NCBI RefSeq assembly: GCF_050624435.1 | Contig: NC_134535.1 | Span: 71,668,494-71,732,493 of the forward strand | From: Tenrec ecaudatus | Taxonomy: Eukaryota; Chordata; Mammalia; Afrosoricida; Tenrecidae | DNA: 64,000 nt | Reading direction: 5' to 3' | Shown: positions 33,481 to 44,959 of the stretch, one piece after another | Position numbering within the stretch: position 1 is the first letter of the stretch | Layout of the letters: the number at the start of each line of letters is the position of its first letter | The notes under the pieces: model-generated | The model's database searches: none | Seen by the model: the letters and a program-made list of their open reading frames with translations, nothing else | Told to the model about the DNA's origin: nothing | Program-made: the position numbers and the translations under genes

Positions 33481-35715
33481 CAGACCCTAAGATGCTATTC
33501 AGTTTGTTTTTGTACTTTCAATCATATGTAAAGAAAACAATGAAATATGGTATGTGTATTTGAATGAAACTGCCAAATTCAATGAAATAACTACTCTTTA
33601 ACTGTCTATATTAGTAAGGATATCCTTAAATAGAGATCTTACTATTATGAGATAAAAAGTCATACAAGAAAAAAAAGTAAAACAAAATGAGATGGTAGAA
33701 GTATTTCTTTATTTCTTCCTTCCTTGATTTTCCAAGGTATCATCATGTTACATGGGCCCCTAAACTGCCTGGCCACTGGACTGGCTTGGATGGGAAGGCT
33801 GTGGGATTCATGTATCCTGCAGTCAGTCAGAGGATATCTGATGAGTCCTAGTTGTATTTGAAAACACCAATTACTGGAACTGAGAAATAGCTTTGTTGCC
33901 TTCCTCTAAAATTTTAATTTACTTTAAAAATACCTTTCCTTATTGACCCAACCGAAAAATAGGTAGTACAGTACAATTAAGGTAGAAATAATTATACATA
34001 TTTTTCAAGATGAAGAAATTAATGGTGAGTAGGGTTAGGTGATACAACCCAAATGAATTTTTAAATCCTAATTCATTTTTATTTTTTATGTTACTCCTGC
34101 TTTAAGCTTCTAGTGTGTCAAAAGATAAAACAGTATTTTTTCAATTCTTTTGACTTAATAAAATGATTCCTATGCACTTTTCTCATGATCACATTTGCTG
34201 GTGAACTAGGTTGAAGATTATCAGTACGGAAGCATTCTGTAGTTCTGTATCAAAATATACAGGGACATGCCTTCCGGTTATAATGAGCAAATAAATTTAG
34301 CATAGAGGTGGTCTGTGCTTTATATGCGGGGTGCCAAATCACTTGGTATTTGGTAATAGGATAGGGGAACGCGAATATCCCTGCTGGTGACCCTGATGAA
34401 CTATTCTTCTGTACAGAAAGCTAGCATCTTAAAACTGCGTTCTTCCTTCCAACATGTCTAACAAGGGTATTAGAAATGGCCCTCCATAGGCACCATAATC
34501 ATACACTTCATATAAGGCAATGTTAATTTTTCTTGTCATATGTTTATAAAATGAAGGACCAGGATATATCTGAATATGTGTTTTAGTTATATCTTGATAT
34601 TTTTCTTAATAAATGCATGCCAAAAAAGACTATCATGTTCAGACACAATTGTACTATTTGGCACCATTGTAATTCATGGGAGCATCCATTCATATTAGCA
34701 TTTTTGATGAAAAATTAGCCTCGGTGTCCAATTTGACTTTAACAATCAAGTCTGGATGCAGGATATTGATTCAGAATTTTGGAACATCACCTTTCATTAT
34801 TTCATGTTGCAACAAAATGGACGATGGCATGATGAGACTGGATTGAATATAAAACAGGATTATCAAAAGGAAATGCAAAAAGCAAAGGGTAGATCCAGTG
34901 ACATCTATGAGGGGGGAAAAAACCCCACAGCAGAATGCAGCACCTACTTCGCACTGTGGAGGAATTGCCAGGGTTTCTGTTCCTGATGATGGAATGAAGA
35001 GGTCTGTGGATAAGAAGCTCCGTTCTAATAGAATGGCTCCCCCAGACCCCAAAGAGTCAAATTGCCTCGGAAATTGACTGTGTATGCTGAGCTACTAGGA
35101 TGGGAAAGAGCCCCTGAGATAGGAGAGGTCAAGGTTATATAAACATTTTCAAATTACCCAGAGTCCTTTTACATCAGCTGACCACTATTCCTGGGCTGTG
35201 AAGCAGAAGAGAGATCTAAGTGATTATACATGGCTGTGAGTGACCTCTGCAGTGAGGTGTTCTCGTCCAGCCTGTTGTTGCTGTTATGAGATCTGGAGGA
35301 CGGATAGAAAGGCAAGGAGTCGTCAGCTTCAGAGGCAAGATCCACCCAGCTGCTTCTCCAACCATGAGCTGTCCAGTATTTTTCAATGTTAAAAGCAGGC
35401 CACTACTCACATTCTCTTGACAGTTTGTGATATAACTTTCACTTTGGTGAATAGTGGTCTAAGAGACAGAACCACCAAGAATTGGCCCTGGTTAAGGGCC
35501 TGTTATTTCCATCAGATGTCTCATTAAAAAAAACAGAATGTTCAGCCTTGAACTAATTAGAATCAGGAGTTGTACACAATAGATTGTGTCATGTCTGTCA
35601 TGTTTTGAAGCTTACAAATGTTCCCTGGAATCTTTGTTTCTCAACATTCTCTGCCCAAATCTAATAAGTTGAACTGGAATTTGTCAAAAGTACTGCTACT
35701 AAATAATAAGCGTTA
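33481..35715. other. No gene seen
   Basis: Single-copy-looking sequence. I find no recognisable exon, RNA gene or repeat. The overlapping frames at 34,756-35,052 on both strands have no known domain. Confidence 0.5.
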
Positions 35716-35717
35716 TT

Positions 35718-35865
35718 TGTGTACTGTCACAGTGATTCCGTGTGACAGAGTACAACTGCCCCCACAGGTCTCCTGGGCTGTAATTCTTACCAAAGCAGAT
35801 TGCTACATCTTTTCTCCCAGGAAATGCCTGGTGGAATTCCAACTGCTCATCTTTGGGTCTCTGAA
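35718..35865 (-). mobile_element. AfroSINE, antisense, diverged
   Basis: Complement blocks CAGAGTACAACTGCCCCCAC, CAGATTGCTACATCTTTTCT and TGGTGGAATTCCAACTGCTC. The tail and part of the head are worn. Confidence 0.75.
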
Positions 35866-35990
35866 CATTCATTTATATTCCAGATACTTTATGTACATTA
35901 TCTCATGTCATTAGCAGTTACGGTCTACAATTCCCTCTTTATGCATGACACTATGAAGACCTAAGAGGGGCAGACCATTTATCCTATTTG
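35866..35990 (+). mobile_element. MIR-like SINE fragment
   Basis: ATTCCAGATACTTTATGTAC, then ATTATCTCATGTCATTAGCA, fits the MIR body, followed by a decayed core (GAAGACCTAAGAGGGGC). A short and old match. Confidence 0.5.
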
Positions 35991-36175
35991 AGGAGGAGAA
36001 AGGTGACTGGCCTTTGGCCTGTTTGGCTCTGTAGACTATGCAAACATTGCTACACTGATCCATATTAACCAACAAGTAATAGATATTTACTTAAATGTTG
36101 AAATAAATGATATTTGCTGAGTTTTACCAGAAAGTATGGAATTTTTCCTTCATATGATTATGAGGTCTGTCCAGG

Positions 36176-36645
36176 TGTTACTCTGGGTAGACTAGAGTAA
36201 TAAATTCAGGGAGATTCATATGTATATAAGAAAAAGCTTTATATAGAAGAGCAATTGAATATTGAGAAAAATCCCAGTCTGGTCCAGATCAAGTCCATAT
36301 GTCTGATACCAATCTATAAATTCCTCTCCAGACTCATGCAACACATGCAAGGGCGCCGAATGCAGGAAGATCACCGGCCAGTGGATGGAAAGTCTTTGGG
36401 ATCCAGTAGCAGTGGAAGCTTCTCAGCGGTGGCAGGGGTCTCCATGTGGTTCCAGGGTGCTAGTGTAGCTCCATGTGTCTTCTCAACAGTAAAGTCTTGC
36501 AGCAAGTATATCTGTGTCCTGCCTCCAGTGAGCTATTTATCTCCGTGGCACCTCCAAATAAGGCCATCAAGCTTCAAACGGATTGACAGGCTAGACGCCA
36601 CCCCTCCACAAGTTGCCACCAGAGTATGTAACTACCACAGTCAAT
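36176..36645 (+). mobile_element. ERVL-like solo LTR (copy 2)
   Basis: Begins TGTTACTCTGGGTAGACTAG and ends near TATGTAACTACCACA. Shared blocks with the LTR at 27,173 include GAGCAATTGAATATTGAGAA, ACTCATGCAACACATGCAAG, GCTCCATGTGTCTTCTCAAC and GTGAGCTATTTATCTCC. Divergence of roughly 20% and no internal viral sequence indicate an independent old solo LTR. No target duplication remains. Confidence 0.82.
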
Positions 36646-36684
36646 TAGACAGTTTAAACTGATCTATGAACATTTTTCCTGGTT

Positions 36685-36890
36685 TAGCAGTCATGGTGAC
36701 AGAGTGGTTAAGTGCTCAGTTGCCAGCTAAAGGCTAGTAGTCTGAACGTTCCAAACCACTCTATGGGAAAGGGATGCGGCATTTTGCATCCATAAAGTTT
36801 ACCAACTTGGAAACTCTATGGGAGGAGTGTGATCGGGATTTCTATGAGTCCGAACCCACCGTGGGTGTGGATTGGAATCCAGCTCCAGTG
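36685..36890 (+). mobile_element. AfroSINE
   Basis: The head is well kept: GACAGAGTGGTTAAGTGCTC and CAGCTAAAGGCTAGTAGTCT. Then GGAAACTCTATGGGAGGAG and an altered tail with TCTATGAGTCCGAACCCACC. Confidence 0.88.
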
Positions 36891-37845
36891 TCTGAGCTTC
36901 ACAGTAGGTCCTGACTGTTCTGAAGGAATGGAAGAAGAACCGTGTTATCCACCAAGAAAACCACACAGTCCTTTCAACCTATTGACTATAAATTGTATTT
37001 TGCTTCTTAATGAAAAACAATTTCATATTTCTTCATTCTTCCTAATGTGAACATTAAAGGAGGGATCTGAGTGAATGTTTGTAAAACATCATTGCTACAA
37101 AATCATAGAAACCATTATTAAACAAAGCTATCAAAATGTGGAACTGTGGTTTCTCAAATTAACCTCCACCTAGACCTACACACTGCTAAAGGTGGTGTTT
37201 CCATCCGTATAGGTTTGCGCCAAGTTGGAATGGCAGTTTTGACTTCCTGAAGAGACTCAAGTCATATTTTTTGAAAAGAACCTTTTTTTTTTTGAGTTTT
37301 GGAAATAAAAAGAAGTCTGGAGCAGTGAAGCAAGGTCTGTGGGTGGATGTGCAAATTTTCTAAACACGATTTTTATAGAACACACTTTTTACCCTTGTTT
37401 GATGGGAAAAATTTTGCAATGCAAATTTTAAAGCATTTTTCTCAGCAATGCAGTTTTCAATTTTCTTAAACCTTTCCCTAAGTAGCCCGCACAGTGATCC
37501 TGTGTTCTTCAAGAGAATTTGAAGAACAGTTGCCATCACCTTCTGAGTTGACGTCTCTGCCTTGGCTGTAATGGGCCCAGCAGAGCCCCTCTGAAGCCAC
37601 GGGTTTGATGGGACCTTTGGTTTTTGAAATTACCTCAAGACTAAGACAAGTGTTTACTGAGAGAACTTTTCTGTAGCCACCCACTGATTGCAGAGATTTG
37701 TTTAAATACATTTTTCTTGAGATAAACCTGTGGGTGTATGAACTGTAATTCCAATAGCAATGCTTTATGACTTCACTGCACACTAAAATATCACTTAAGT
37801 GGTCTAAAAAAGGAATACATGGTAATTGGAATAGGTTTCTGGTAC
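36891..37845. other. No gene seen
   Basis: Unassigned. The antisense frame 37,478-37,783 (101 codons) has no recognisable domain. A T-run lies near 37,290. Confidence 0.45.
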
Positions 37846-37849
37846 CGAC

Positions 37850-38455
37850 TAGGCCTGCCTAGGAACATGTGGGCGAAGGTTAATCAGGTCACAGCTTGAC
37901 TGGGGGTGACTGAGATTAATTCTTTGCTGCCAGCATCTTTCTCTCTGGTTATCGGCTCAGCACTCTGCTGCCTGGGCTAGTCCTTTGCCTCAACTGCGTG
38001 CTGCGCTATTGTGGTTCCGAGGCAACCGGTGAATTGTGTCACTTTGCCATGCGTGTGTGCATTCATTACCTGTGGTTCCATTGGGACATTCTTTGCCACG
38101 CTTCCTGAGGATCCCAACGGACCGCTTTGCTTTGCTTCCACACTGCTGGCTTCTGCTGCGCCTCAACTTCTCGTCTTCCTGCCATTGCTGATGCAGCCTA
38201 TGCGTCTTGCCTGAGGGCAGACTCCGCTGTCTGCTTCCTTGACCTTGGACCAGGAACCTGAATGACTTGAAGAACCTTTGGTGTATTAACTGTTCTACGA
38301 AAGTGAGTTGACCCAAGTCCTCTGTACAGCTACGCGGACTAACTAGCTATAATATTTCTTCTCAACATATAAATTTATCCTTATAGATATGGATATATAT
38401 AATTTTAAGTGTCTTGGTTTTGTTTCTCTAGAGAACCCTGCCTAACAAACTAATT
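37850..38455 (-). mobile_element. ERVL-like LTR of a different subfamily, antisense
   Basis: On the minus strand it opens with the ERVL style TTAGGCAGGGTTCTCTAGAG (plus-strand GTTTCTCTAGAGAACCCTGC at about 38,425-38,450). It ends in the ERVL-like AGTCAAGCTGTGACCTGATT region (complement near 37,880-37,910). The middle is GC-rich with several CpGs and differs from the three-copy LTR family elsewhere in the window. No internal viral genes adjoin it. Confidence 0.72.
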
Positions 38456-38492
38456 TTTCAGAAAGGAGTCAAAATGATACTTATAAGAATTC

Positions 38493-38553
38493 ATTACTGA
38501 TTGTGATAATAGCTGTAAGACACCCCCCAAAAAATGATTATTTAAAAAAAAAC
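38493..38553 (+). mobile_element. Family A retroposon, minimal 3' end (60 bp)
   Basis: ACTGATTGTGATAATAGCTG, then ACACCCCCCAAAAAATGATT and an A tail: the family A terminus with a mutated AATAAA-like hexamer. It is an extreme 5' truncation next to the LTR. Confidence 0.72.
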
Positions 38554-38607
38554 TCATTATTATCATCACTACCCACTAAAGGGCTTTCATAAGCAGTTCC
38601 CTCAGGA

Positions 38608-38795
38608 GTCCCAGCAGCTCCAGCACGAGTCAATGCTGACCACCCTCGGTGGGTTTCCAAGAGTGTAATTGTTTACAGGAGTTAAATGTTCAGCCTCTCT
38701 CCCTCTGAGCTGCTGGTGGCTGTGAACTGCAGACCATGCGGATCACACCCCAGTGTGTAACCACTACACCCACAAGGCTCCTGAACCAGTAGCAG
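38608..38795 (-). mobile_element. AfroSINE, antisense
   Basis: CAGCACGAGTCAATGCTGAC (tail complement), CCCTCTGAGCTGCTGGTGGC (body) and GTGTGTAACCACTACACCCA then CAAGGCTCC (head complement). Confidence 0.88.
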
Positions 38796-40008
38796 ATATT
38801 ACCAAATGCAAAGTTAGAAACTCTACTAATGAGAAGCTATTTGCCTGGCATGTTAAATGAATTATGTGATTGAGAGGTCAAACAAACTGCTTTCAAAAAC
38901 AGTAATGGCACTGAACAAATCATCTTAAGAATGGACAAAATGTTTTAATGAAGATTAGAACTAATATTAGCATTTGTCAAGTAAGAAGTTCTCAGTAAGC
39001 GAGTTCCTGGTCTAAAGAGGCACTTTGTCTTGCTATGTGAAGAAAGTGATTAGCATAGCATCTCTGTGGAGTTCTATTTTTTAATGGCAAAGATTTGAAA
39101 TACACAATCAGTGTAAATGTGTCAAAATGTTTTCATGGACAACAAGTCTGAGGACATAGAAAAATAACATGAGCTGTATTTTCCAATTTTATTAATGAAC
39201 TTTCCGCTCCCACATATGCCTTTCAGGGACTGTCTTACTTTACAGTAATTACAGAAATAATGTGAATGATTTCTAGTTTCTTTGATATAGAATCTGACCC
39301 TAAGCACACGTATCTGTCGAGGGGCAGCTGGAAGGAACAGCATAGCCACCCTGGCTCAGAGAACAACACAGCTGGGTTCTTGCAAGGTGTCCTCTAGGGA
39401 GACATTAACGAGGCTGTGCTTGGAATGCCTGTAGACAAGGGTTGTAGCATCAACTCACTCTAAATATCCACACAGTTTGGATAAAACCAAACATCGTTAT
39501 CTTTGCTTTCAATTTCTTTGGAATGCCATCAAGTTCTTGTTGCTGTAACATTGCTGTCGTCTCTAGTTATTAACTGAGCACTATAACCTGACGATGTCCT
39601 AACCGGCATTAAAATCACTGAATCAAAACCCTGGTGTGTGCATGCAAATGACTCGGGTTAAAATAAAACCAGCGGGGAAGCAGAGAGACTCAAATCCCCT
39701 TACTAATTTTAACTTCATATGGCTCACAATTTTGAAATAATAGGAATATCTCAAGAGTAATAATGATATACAGCAGCCAACAAGTTTAGAGTAATAGGAA
39801 AAATATCTTTGTTCCTTAGGTTAAATTAAACTAGTCTAATTTTTTTTAAATCAAGTTTGTATTTTGTGTTTTAAACGATGATACCAACAAAACGATGCAA
39901 CCTTTCACAAGAAGATCACCAGGACTTTCTTCTGAAGTTCCTCTGGCTGGCTTCAAACATTTAACCTTTTGATGATAGTCAAGTGTTTTACAGTTTGTAC
40001 CATTCAAT
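38796..40008. other. No gene seen
   Basis: Unassigned single-copy-looking sequence. The antisense frame at 39,122-39,349 has no recognisable domain. Confidence 0.5.
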
Positions 40009-40009
40009 A

Positions 40010-40190
40010 AACCTCCAAACCAAACTCAAAGCCATCTAGTCAATGTGTCTCATGGTGACCTTACAGGACAGGGTAGAACTGCCCCTGTGGGTTTCTGAGT
40101 CTGCACACTTCATGAGAATAGAAGGCCTCATGTTTCTCCTTAGAAGGTGCTGGTGCTTTTGAACTGCTGGTCTGGCAGTTAGAAGCCTAT
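40010..40190 (-). mobile_element. AfroSINE, antisense
   Basis: AAACTCAAAGCCATCTAGTC and CTTACAGGACAGGGTAGAAC (tail and body complement), GGTGCTGGTGCTTTTGAACT, and CTGGTCTGGCAGTTAGAAGC (head complement). The extreme head is missing where the LTR begins. Confidence 0.88.
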
Positions 40191-40194
40191 GTTG

Positions 40195-40668
40195 GTTACA
40201 TAATCTAGTGTCAACTTGAGAATATTAGGAGTGAAGGAGTGGAGGTTAACCTGTCAATCAGGTCACAGCTTGATGACTTCATTTGGAGGCATTAAGGAGA
40301 TCAATAGCTCACTGGAGGCCAGACCCACACTCTCTGCTTTGTCTTCCTGTTGACAAGCCACATGGACCTCTGCTGATAGAGCCAGAGCCCTGGAAGTGGA
40401 GGAGTCACATGGAGACCCACGCCAGCACTAAGATGCTTTTACCATCACTGAATCCACAAGGATTTTCACCCATTGACCTGTGACCTTTCATTTGGCATCA
40501 TTGCATGTGTTGTGTGAGTCTGAAGAGAAATTTATTGATTGTTATCAGCCATATGGGCTAATATCAAATTTATGGAGTGGATCTGGACTGGGCTGAGATG
40601 TTTTCTCAATATATAATTGTTCTTTCATATAAAGCTCTTTCTTATACACATATGAGTATAAGCCCAAC
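40195..40668 (-). mobile_element. ERVL-like solo LTR (copy 3, antisense)
   Basis: Complement of the family at 27,173 and 36,176. The LTR 3' end lies at 40,197 (GGTTACATAATCTAGTGTCA), followed by CTGTCAATCAGGTCACAGCT, CCATATGGGCTAATATCAAA and CTCAATATATAATTGTTC. The opening 25-30 bp of the LTR are lost near 40,665. It abuts an AfroSINE on each side. Confidence 0.82.
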
Positions 40669-40677
40669 ATGTAATCA

Positions 40678-40862
40678 CCATGCCACCAGGCCTCCCTCCC
40701 TCACACAGTGGGTTATGCATTGCACTCCTAGACACAATTTGAATCCATCAGTTGCTCTGTGGGAGAAATATGTGGCTTTATACTCCTATAAATATTTTGG
40801 GAAATCCATACAGGACAGTTCTATCATATTTTATGGCTGCTAAATGAAATACTGGCAGTTTG
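40678..40862 (+). mobile_element. AfroSINE
   Basis: Head ACACAGTGGGTTATGCATTG, then TTTGAATCCATCAGTTGCTC, TATACTCCTATAAATATTTT and a decayed tail. Confidence 0.82.
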
Positions 40863-40864
40863 AA

Positions 40865-40985
40865 TCAAACTACAGGGGCCTGACAAGACAGTCATGGTGA
40901 CGTCTGAAAGATCCAACACTGAACACCTTATGAAGCTTAGTTCTACTCTGATATGCATTGAATAGCCATGAGTTGGAATTGTTTC
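40865..40985 (+). mobile_element. AfroSINE remnant
   Basis: Scattered SINE blocks: GACAGTCATGGTGACGTCTG at the start and GAATAGCCATGAGTTGGAAT at the end. The interior is deleted. Confidence 0.5.
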
Positions 40986-41728
40986 TAGAGAAAGTGATTT
41001 ATATTACACTGGTGTATCAACAGATAAGAGCGCATGCACTTTGTGACTTTAAAAACTCATTTATTTATTGTTATTTCATCTATTCATACAGAAACAACCT
41101 ATCAAATGTCTATCACAGATCCAAGAATAAGAACAATAATAAAAATCAGTGGCTTCCCTTCTTTTTGTTAGTATTCTAGTAAGAGGACAAAGAAAAGGTC
41201 AATAGAAAAGTGCTAAATAATGATAGCAAAAAATAGTGTACAGAATGACTACTGGGAGATAGAGGAAGTGTTGTTTTCTAGATTACTAGATCAATTTACT
41301 AGTTCCCTTTCTGGGAAGTTGTTAAATATATCTAAGTTACCATATAAGATAGATAATATCTTCCACGTCATAGGCTTGAAGTGAAACAGTATGCATACAA
41401 TCTGAACACAGTGGTTGGTACATAGCAGTACTCAATGAATCTTTGTCATTGTGTTCATTGCTAATTAAACTGTGTCTATTAGTCTTGATTTTTCTTTCTT
41501 CTCATATTAGTTACAATTATTCTACATATGAAAGACATTTAATTAAATATTGAGTATATCAAAGCCTATTCTAGTTGCTGGAAATTGTATAACAGAAAAC
41601 AAAGGAAAATCAACAAACAAATATAATCCTTCATTGCAGGGACTTTATATATCAGTATTGGTGAGTTAATTTGAATCTTATGAAATTGTTTACAAACTTA
41701 AAATAATGCAATGAAGAATTTACTTAGC
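40986..41728. other. No gene seen; MIR 3' end about 41,340-41,475
   Basis: ACAGTGGTTGGTACATAGCA, then GTACTCAATGAATCTTTG, is the signature of the MIR 3' half in sense orientation. The rest is AT-rich and unassigned. Confidence 0.5.
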
Positions 41729-41729
41729 C

Positions 41730-41885
41730 CTGTTAAGTGGTTAAGCAATAGTCTGCTAATGCAAAAGGCTGGCAGTTTAGAATCCAACAGCCCCCACAAG
41801 GGAGAAAGACATTGCTGTCTGCTGTCAGCTGACTATAGAGCTGTAAGCCAGAATCCACTTGATGATCATTGTTTCTGATGATATT
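41730..41885 (+). mobile_element. AfroSINE
   Basis: CCCTGTTAAGTGGTTAAGCA, AAAAGGCTGGCAGTTTAGAA, and tail AGCCAGAATCCACTTGATGA, with a shortened body. Confidence 0.85.
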
Positions 41886-42178
41886 TTGGTGGATGAGTAG
41901 ATTATAATAGAGAAAATGGGGGTTGTGAGGCCCTGGGGACAGTGGGTATCAGCTCACAACTGTGAGAACTCTGGAATAAAAGGGACTCTTCTATTCTGTC
42001 CTACAGAGGTGCTAGAAGTCAAAACCACTTTGGCAATGGGATTTTGATTGAATAATACAATTAACAGTAAAACAGAGACTGGCATTTTTAAGTATAAATC
42101 AGTGGCATTTCAAGATTTTGAATAAGAAATTAAATATCTCACACATGAAAGTGCAGCTCTGGAACTATAGCCATGAAT
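41886..42178. other. No gene seen
   Basis: Short unassigned spacer between SINEs. Confidence 0.4.
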
Positions 42179-42179
42179 T

Positions 42180-42395
42180 TATAAGGAGTCTTGGCGGTGT
42201 GGTGGGTGTGTGTTGGGCGAGTATCGGCCAGGTCATAGTTCAACGCAACCAGCTGTTCCTTGGGAGAAAGAGGAGGTTTGACTCTTGTAAAGAATTCCCG
42301 TCTCAGAAACCCATAAGGGCAATTCTACTTTATCCTATAAAAGTCAGAATTCACTTGATGGCAGTGATCAAGTTCGAGTCATACTTTTAACCACC
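42180..42395 (+). mobile_element. AfroSINE
   Basis: Complete plan: GAGTCTTGGCGGTGTGGTGG, CAACCAGCTGTTCCTTGGGA, TCTCAGAAACCCATAAGGGC and GTCAGAATTCACTTGATGGC. Confidence 0.92.
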
Positions 42396-42467
42396 GGGAA
42401 AATGGCCTGAAACTCAAAGGCATGCAGGTACCAGATAAAAGACACAATCTTGTGAAGACAGTGCGTA

Positions 42468-42640
42468 TATTAGGAGCTCTGCTGGCATAGTGAGGGAGTC
42501 CGTGCGGCATTGCTGGAGGGTCTTTGGATTGCTAACCATGAGGTCCGTGTTTCAAAACCTATCATCTGCTCTATAGGAGAAAGATGAGGCACTGTACTCC
42601 AGTAAAGATGTTCAGGAGGACTTCTTAGAATATGGTGCCA
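42468..42640 (+). mobile_element. AfroSINE, lacking tail
   Basis: GAGCTCTGCTGGCATAGTGA, TTGCTAACCATGAGGTCCGT, CTGCTCTATAGGAGAAAGAT, then it stops before the RTE-like tail. Confidence 0.82.
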
Positions 42641-42649
42641 ATGTAGGAT

Positions 42650-43180
42650 CACTTGTGTGAAGATTTTGCTGTGTGACCACCAGATTTATGGGCGAGGAGG
42701 TCAAGTTGGGGGCCAGGATGTGAGAATGTGTCTCATAGCATCCCGGGATTCTTTGGTGAGTTCTTCAATAAACAGCACAGCTATGCTCCTCATGCACACA
42801 TTCTCTTTTCACAGCACCCACCTAAGCTTTGCCTTCCTTGTCTGTGGGTGGCAACTCCCAGCCCTACCCCTCAATGCCACATACCCCATCAGTGGCTCAC
42901 CAGTATGAGGAGCTGGCCCAGGACAGTCTACCACTTGGGGTGTACCCACGTGGACTCCTGGAGACCCTGGCCACTGGAACCTATGGCAACCCATACAGTA
43001 GCATTACCATTGGAGATAGTCCCCAGTCAAGTCTGCTCCCTCCCCTGGTGGCAGGGGTGCAACCAAACTCTGCATATGGATAGCCCCAGCTAGTTGGAGA
43101 AGGATCTCCACCAGAGACAGATGCAAGACTGGAACTCACAGCACAGTTGACTCCAGGAGGTTGTTAGATTTGTTCCTATT
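42650..43180. other. Unidentified C-rich block 5' of the L1
   Basis: A C-rich, low-stop segment with overlapping open frames in more than one register (42,657-42,908, 42,728-43,093, 42,829-43,083). The third encodes a Pro/Ser/Tyr-rich peptide with QYEELAQDSLPLGVYPRG near its middle. Its composition looks like a real protein segment, but it has no ATG at its start and I recognise no family. It could be a piece of a retrocopied gene, a captured L1 5' region, or chance. Repeat-like AfroSINE and L1 borders lie on either side. Confidence 0.35.
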
Positions 43181-43934
43181 TTCTTTTGAGAAAGGAAACA
43201 CAAAACTCCTTACCCTGCCAGAAGATACAGAACTTGGCATTTCTGGGTTTCTCAGTGGCTTTCCTGACACAGATTAGGTAGCCTAAGGAACCGGGGCCCA
43301 TTGTCCTTAGCCAGAATGCCTTCTGATCAGAAGCCTCTCTGCCCCGGGACATCCATCCATCCATCCATAGCCCATTTCCACTCTAGGAACAAAAGTAAGG
43401 AGTGGGTTGATTTGAGTTGTGCAGGCTCCATTGTTATAAGCACAATAATGGAAAGACTGCATGCTCCTTACATAATATACAGGGCTGATACAGACAACTG
43501 GTAGATTCAATATACCCCTTCCTTACCTCAACCACCATAACCTCTATAACGTGTTCCCTCCACCTCAGGAACACACACTCTCCTTTAGCTTACCAAGTAA
43601 CATCACATCTCCCATAACCACCTTCTCCAACTCAGTAAACATTACTATACATAATGGGAAGCCTTCCTATGATTAATGCCACCAATAAAAACCTACTTCA
43701 GAGATTCTATACCCTAATCCTTCAACTCACTCAACTTGCACTCCCTCCTCGTCTACACACAATACATTTTCCAGGACCTATCTGATCCTTCCCTAAACTA
43801 AGAAACTAGTCTTCCCTCCCCCTACACATACCCAAAGACTGTGCACCACCTTCAGTTCAACCAAGATAAGATACAAACAACATCCTATACCAGAATCTAC
43901 CATAAAAATTTTAGAAAAATAAAAATCAGTATCA

Positions 43935-44880
43935 GAAGATGACCCAAACTCAAAGTTTTACAAGAAGAATCAAACCTTGAACTGTCAGACAAAGAATGTA
44001 TGAGAATATTATTTAGGATCATATAAGAAATTGAGAAATCAATCCTGAAAACTAATGGTGAAGAAAACATTCTATAATCCTCACCAAAGGGAAGTCCAGG
44101 AGTTAAGGAATAACATCACATAAACAGAAGGAAAAGGTGGTTGATTTCAACAATAGAATGAAAAAACTGAATAAGTGATCTCAAAGATAAGAAAGGAGAA
44201 CTCATCAAATTAGAGAAAAATCAAACAAAAAGCAAAAGAAATTGAAGAAAGCCTGAGAACGATATGGGATTTCATGAAGTGAAAAAAATGTATTTAAATT
44301 ATTGAGGTACATGAACAAGAAGGAAAAAATAAGCCTACACTAAAAATTGTAAGGAGATTCTTGAAAGAAAATTTCCCCAATATCACAAAGGAAAAGCTGA
44401 TAACCATTCAGGAAGCAGAGAGAATACCAATTAAATTAAACTCTCTCCAAAACACGTCAAGATGCAGTAGTCAAATTATTCAATTTCAAGAAAAAGGAAA
44501 GAATCATTGCAGAAGCTAGAGAGAAAGAAGCAGTCACATCTAAAAGGAAACAGATGAGAATAAGCTCAGACCTCTCTGCAGAGACCATGAAAGAAGAAGC
44601 TAGAGCAATGCATTCTAGAAGGTGAAAGACAACCATTGCAATCCAAGAATCTTTTATCCAGCAAAGCTTTCCATCAAATCTGAAAATGAAATAAAAGTTT
44701 TCTCAAATAAGGAAAAATTTAGAAAATTCACAAAATAAAACCAGCATGACAGAATATGCTTCCCAATTTTTTATGGGCAGAAAACCAAAAGTGCAGCACA
44801 TAGTGTGAGGCTATCACAGGATGTAACACCACCCAGAACCCAACACACTGAAACGAGGACCCAAAACATTACAGATCTAA
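43935..44880 (+). pseudogene. L1 ORF1 remnant (nucleic-acid chaperone)
   Basis: In L1, ORF1p coats the RNA as a trimeric chaperone. Here the region from AAGATGACCCAAACTC at 43,936 is Lys/Glu-rich as expected for the N-terminus and coiled coil. The C-terminal domain follows: text at 44,555-44,600 reads RISSDLSAET, a conserved ORF1p stretch. A later part corresponding to the PAKLSF-type region (about 44,650-44,700) is in another frame. Numerous stops and frame changes make it dead. Confidence 0.8.
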
Positions 44881-44959
44881 TGGAGAAGTGAAGACAAGAA
44901 TAAACTCCTCACATACACACACCGCCCCATGAAGGAGAAGAAAGGAAAACAACAAACAA

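Noticed and set aside
27173..36645. The LTRs at 27.2 and 36.2 kb as the two ends of one provirus
   Set aside because: They differ by roughly 20%, and the DNA between them is L1, RTE, SINE and a different solo LTR with no retroviral genes.
36685..36740. tRNA gene in the SINE head
   Set aside because: The tRNA-like head is followed by AfroSINE body and tail, and there is no complete cloverleaf with acceptor stem.
37850..38455. GC-rich 108-codon antisense frame (37,990-38,316) as an exon
   Set aside because: It lies inside an ERVL-like LTR recognised by its terminal TTCTCTAGAGAACCCTG text.
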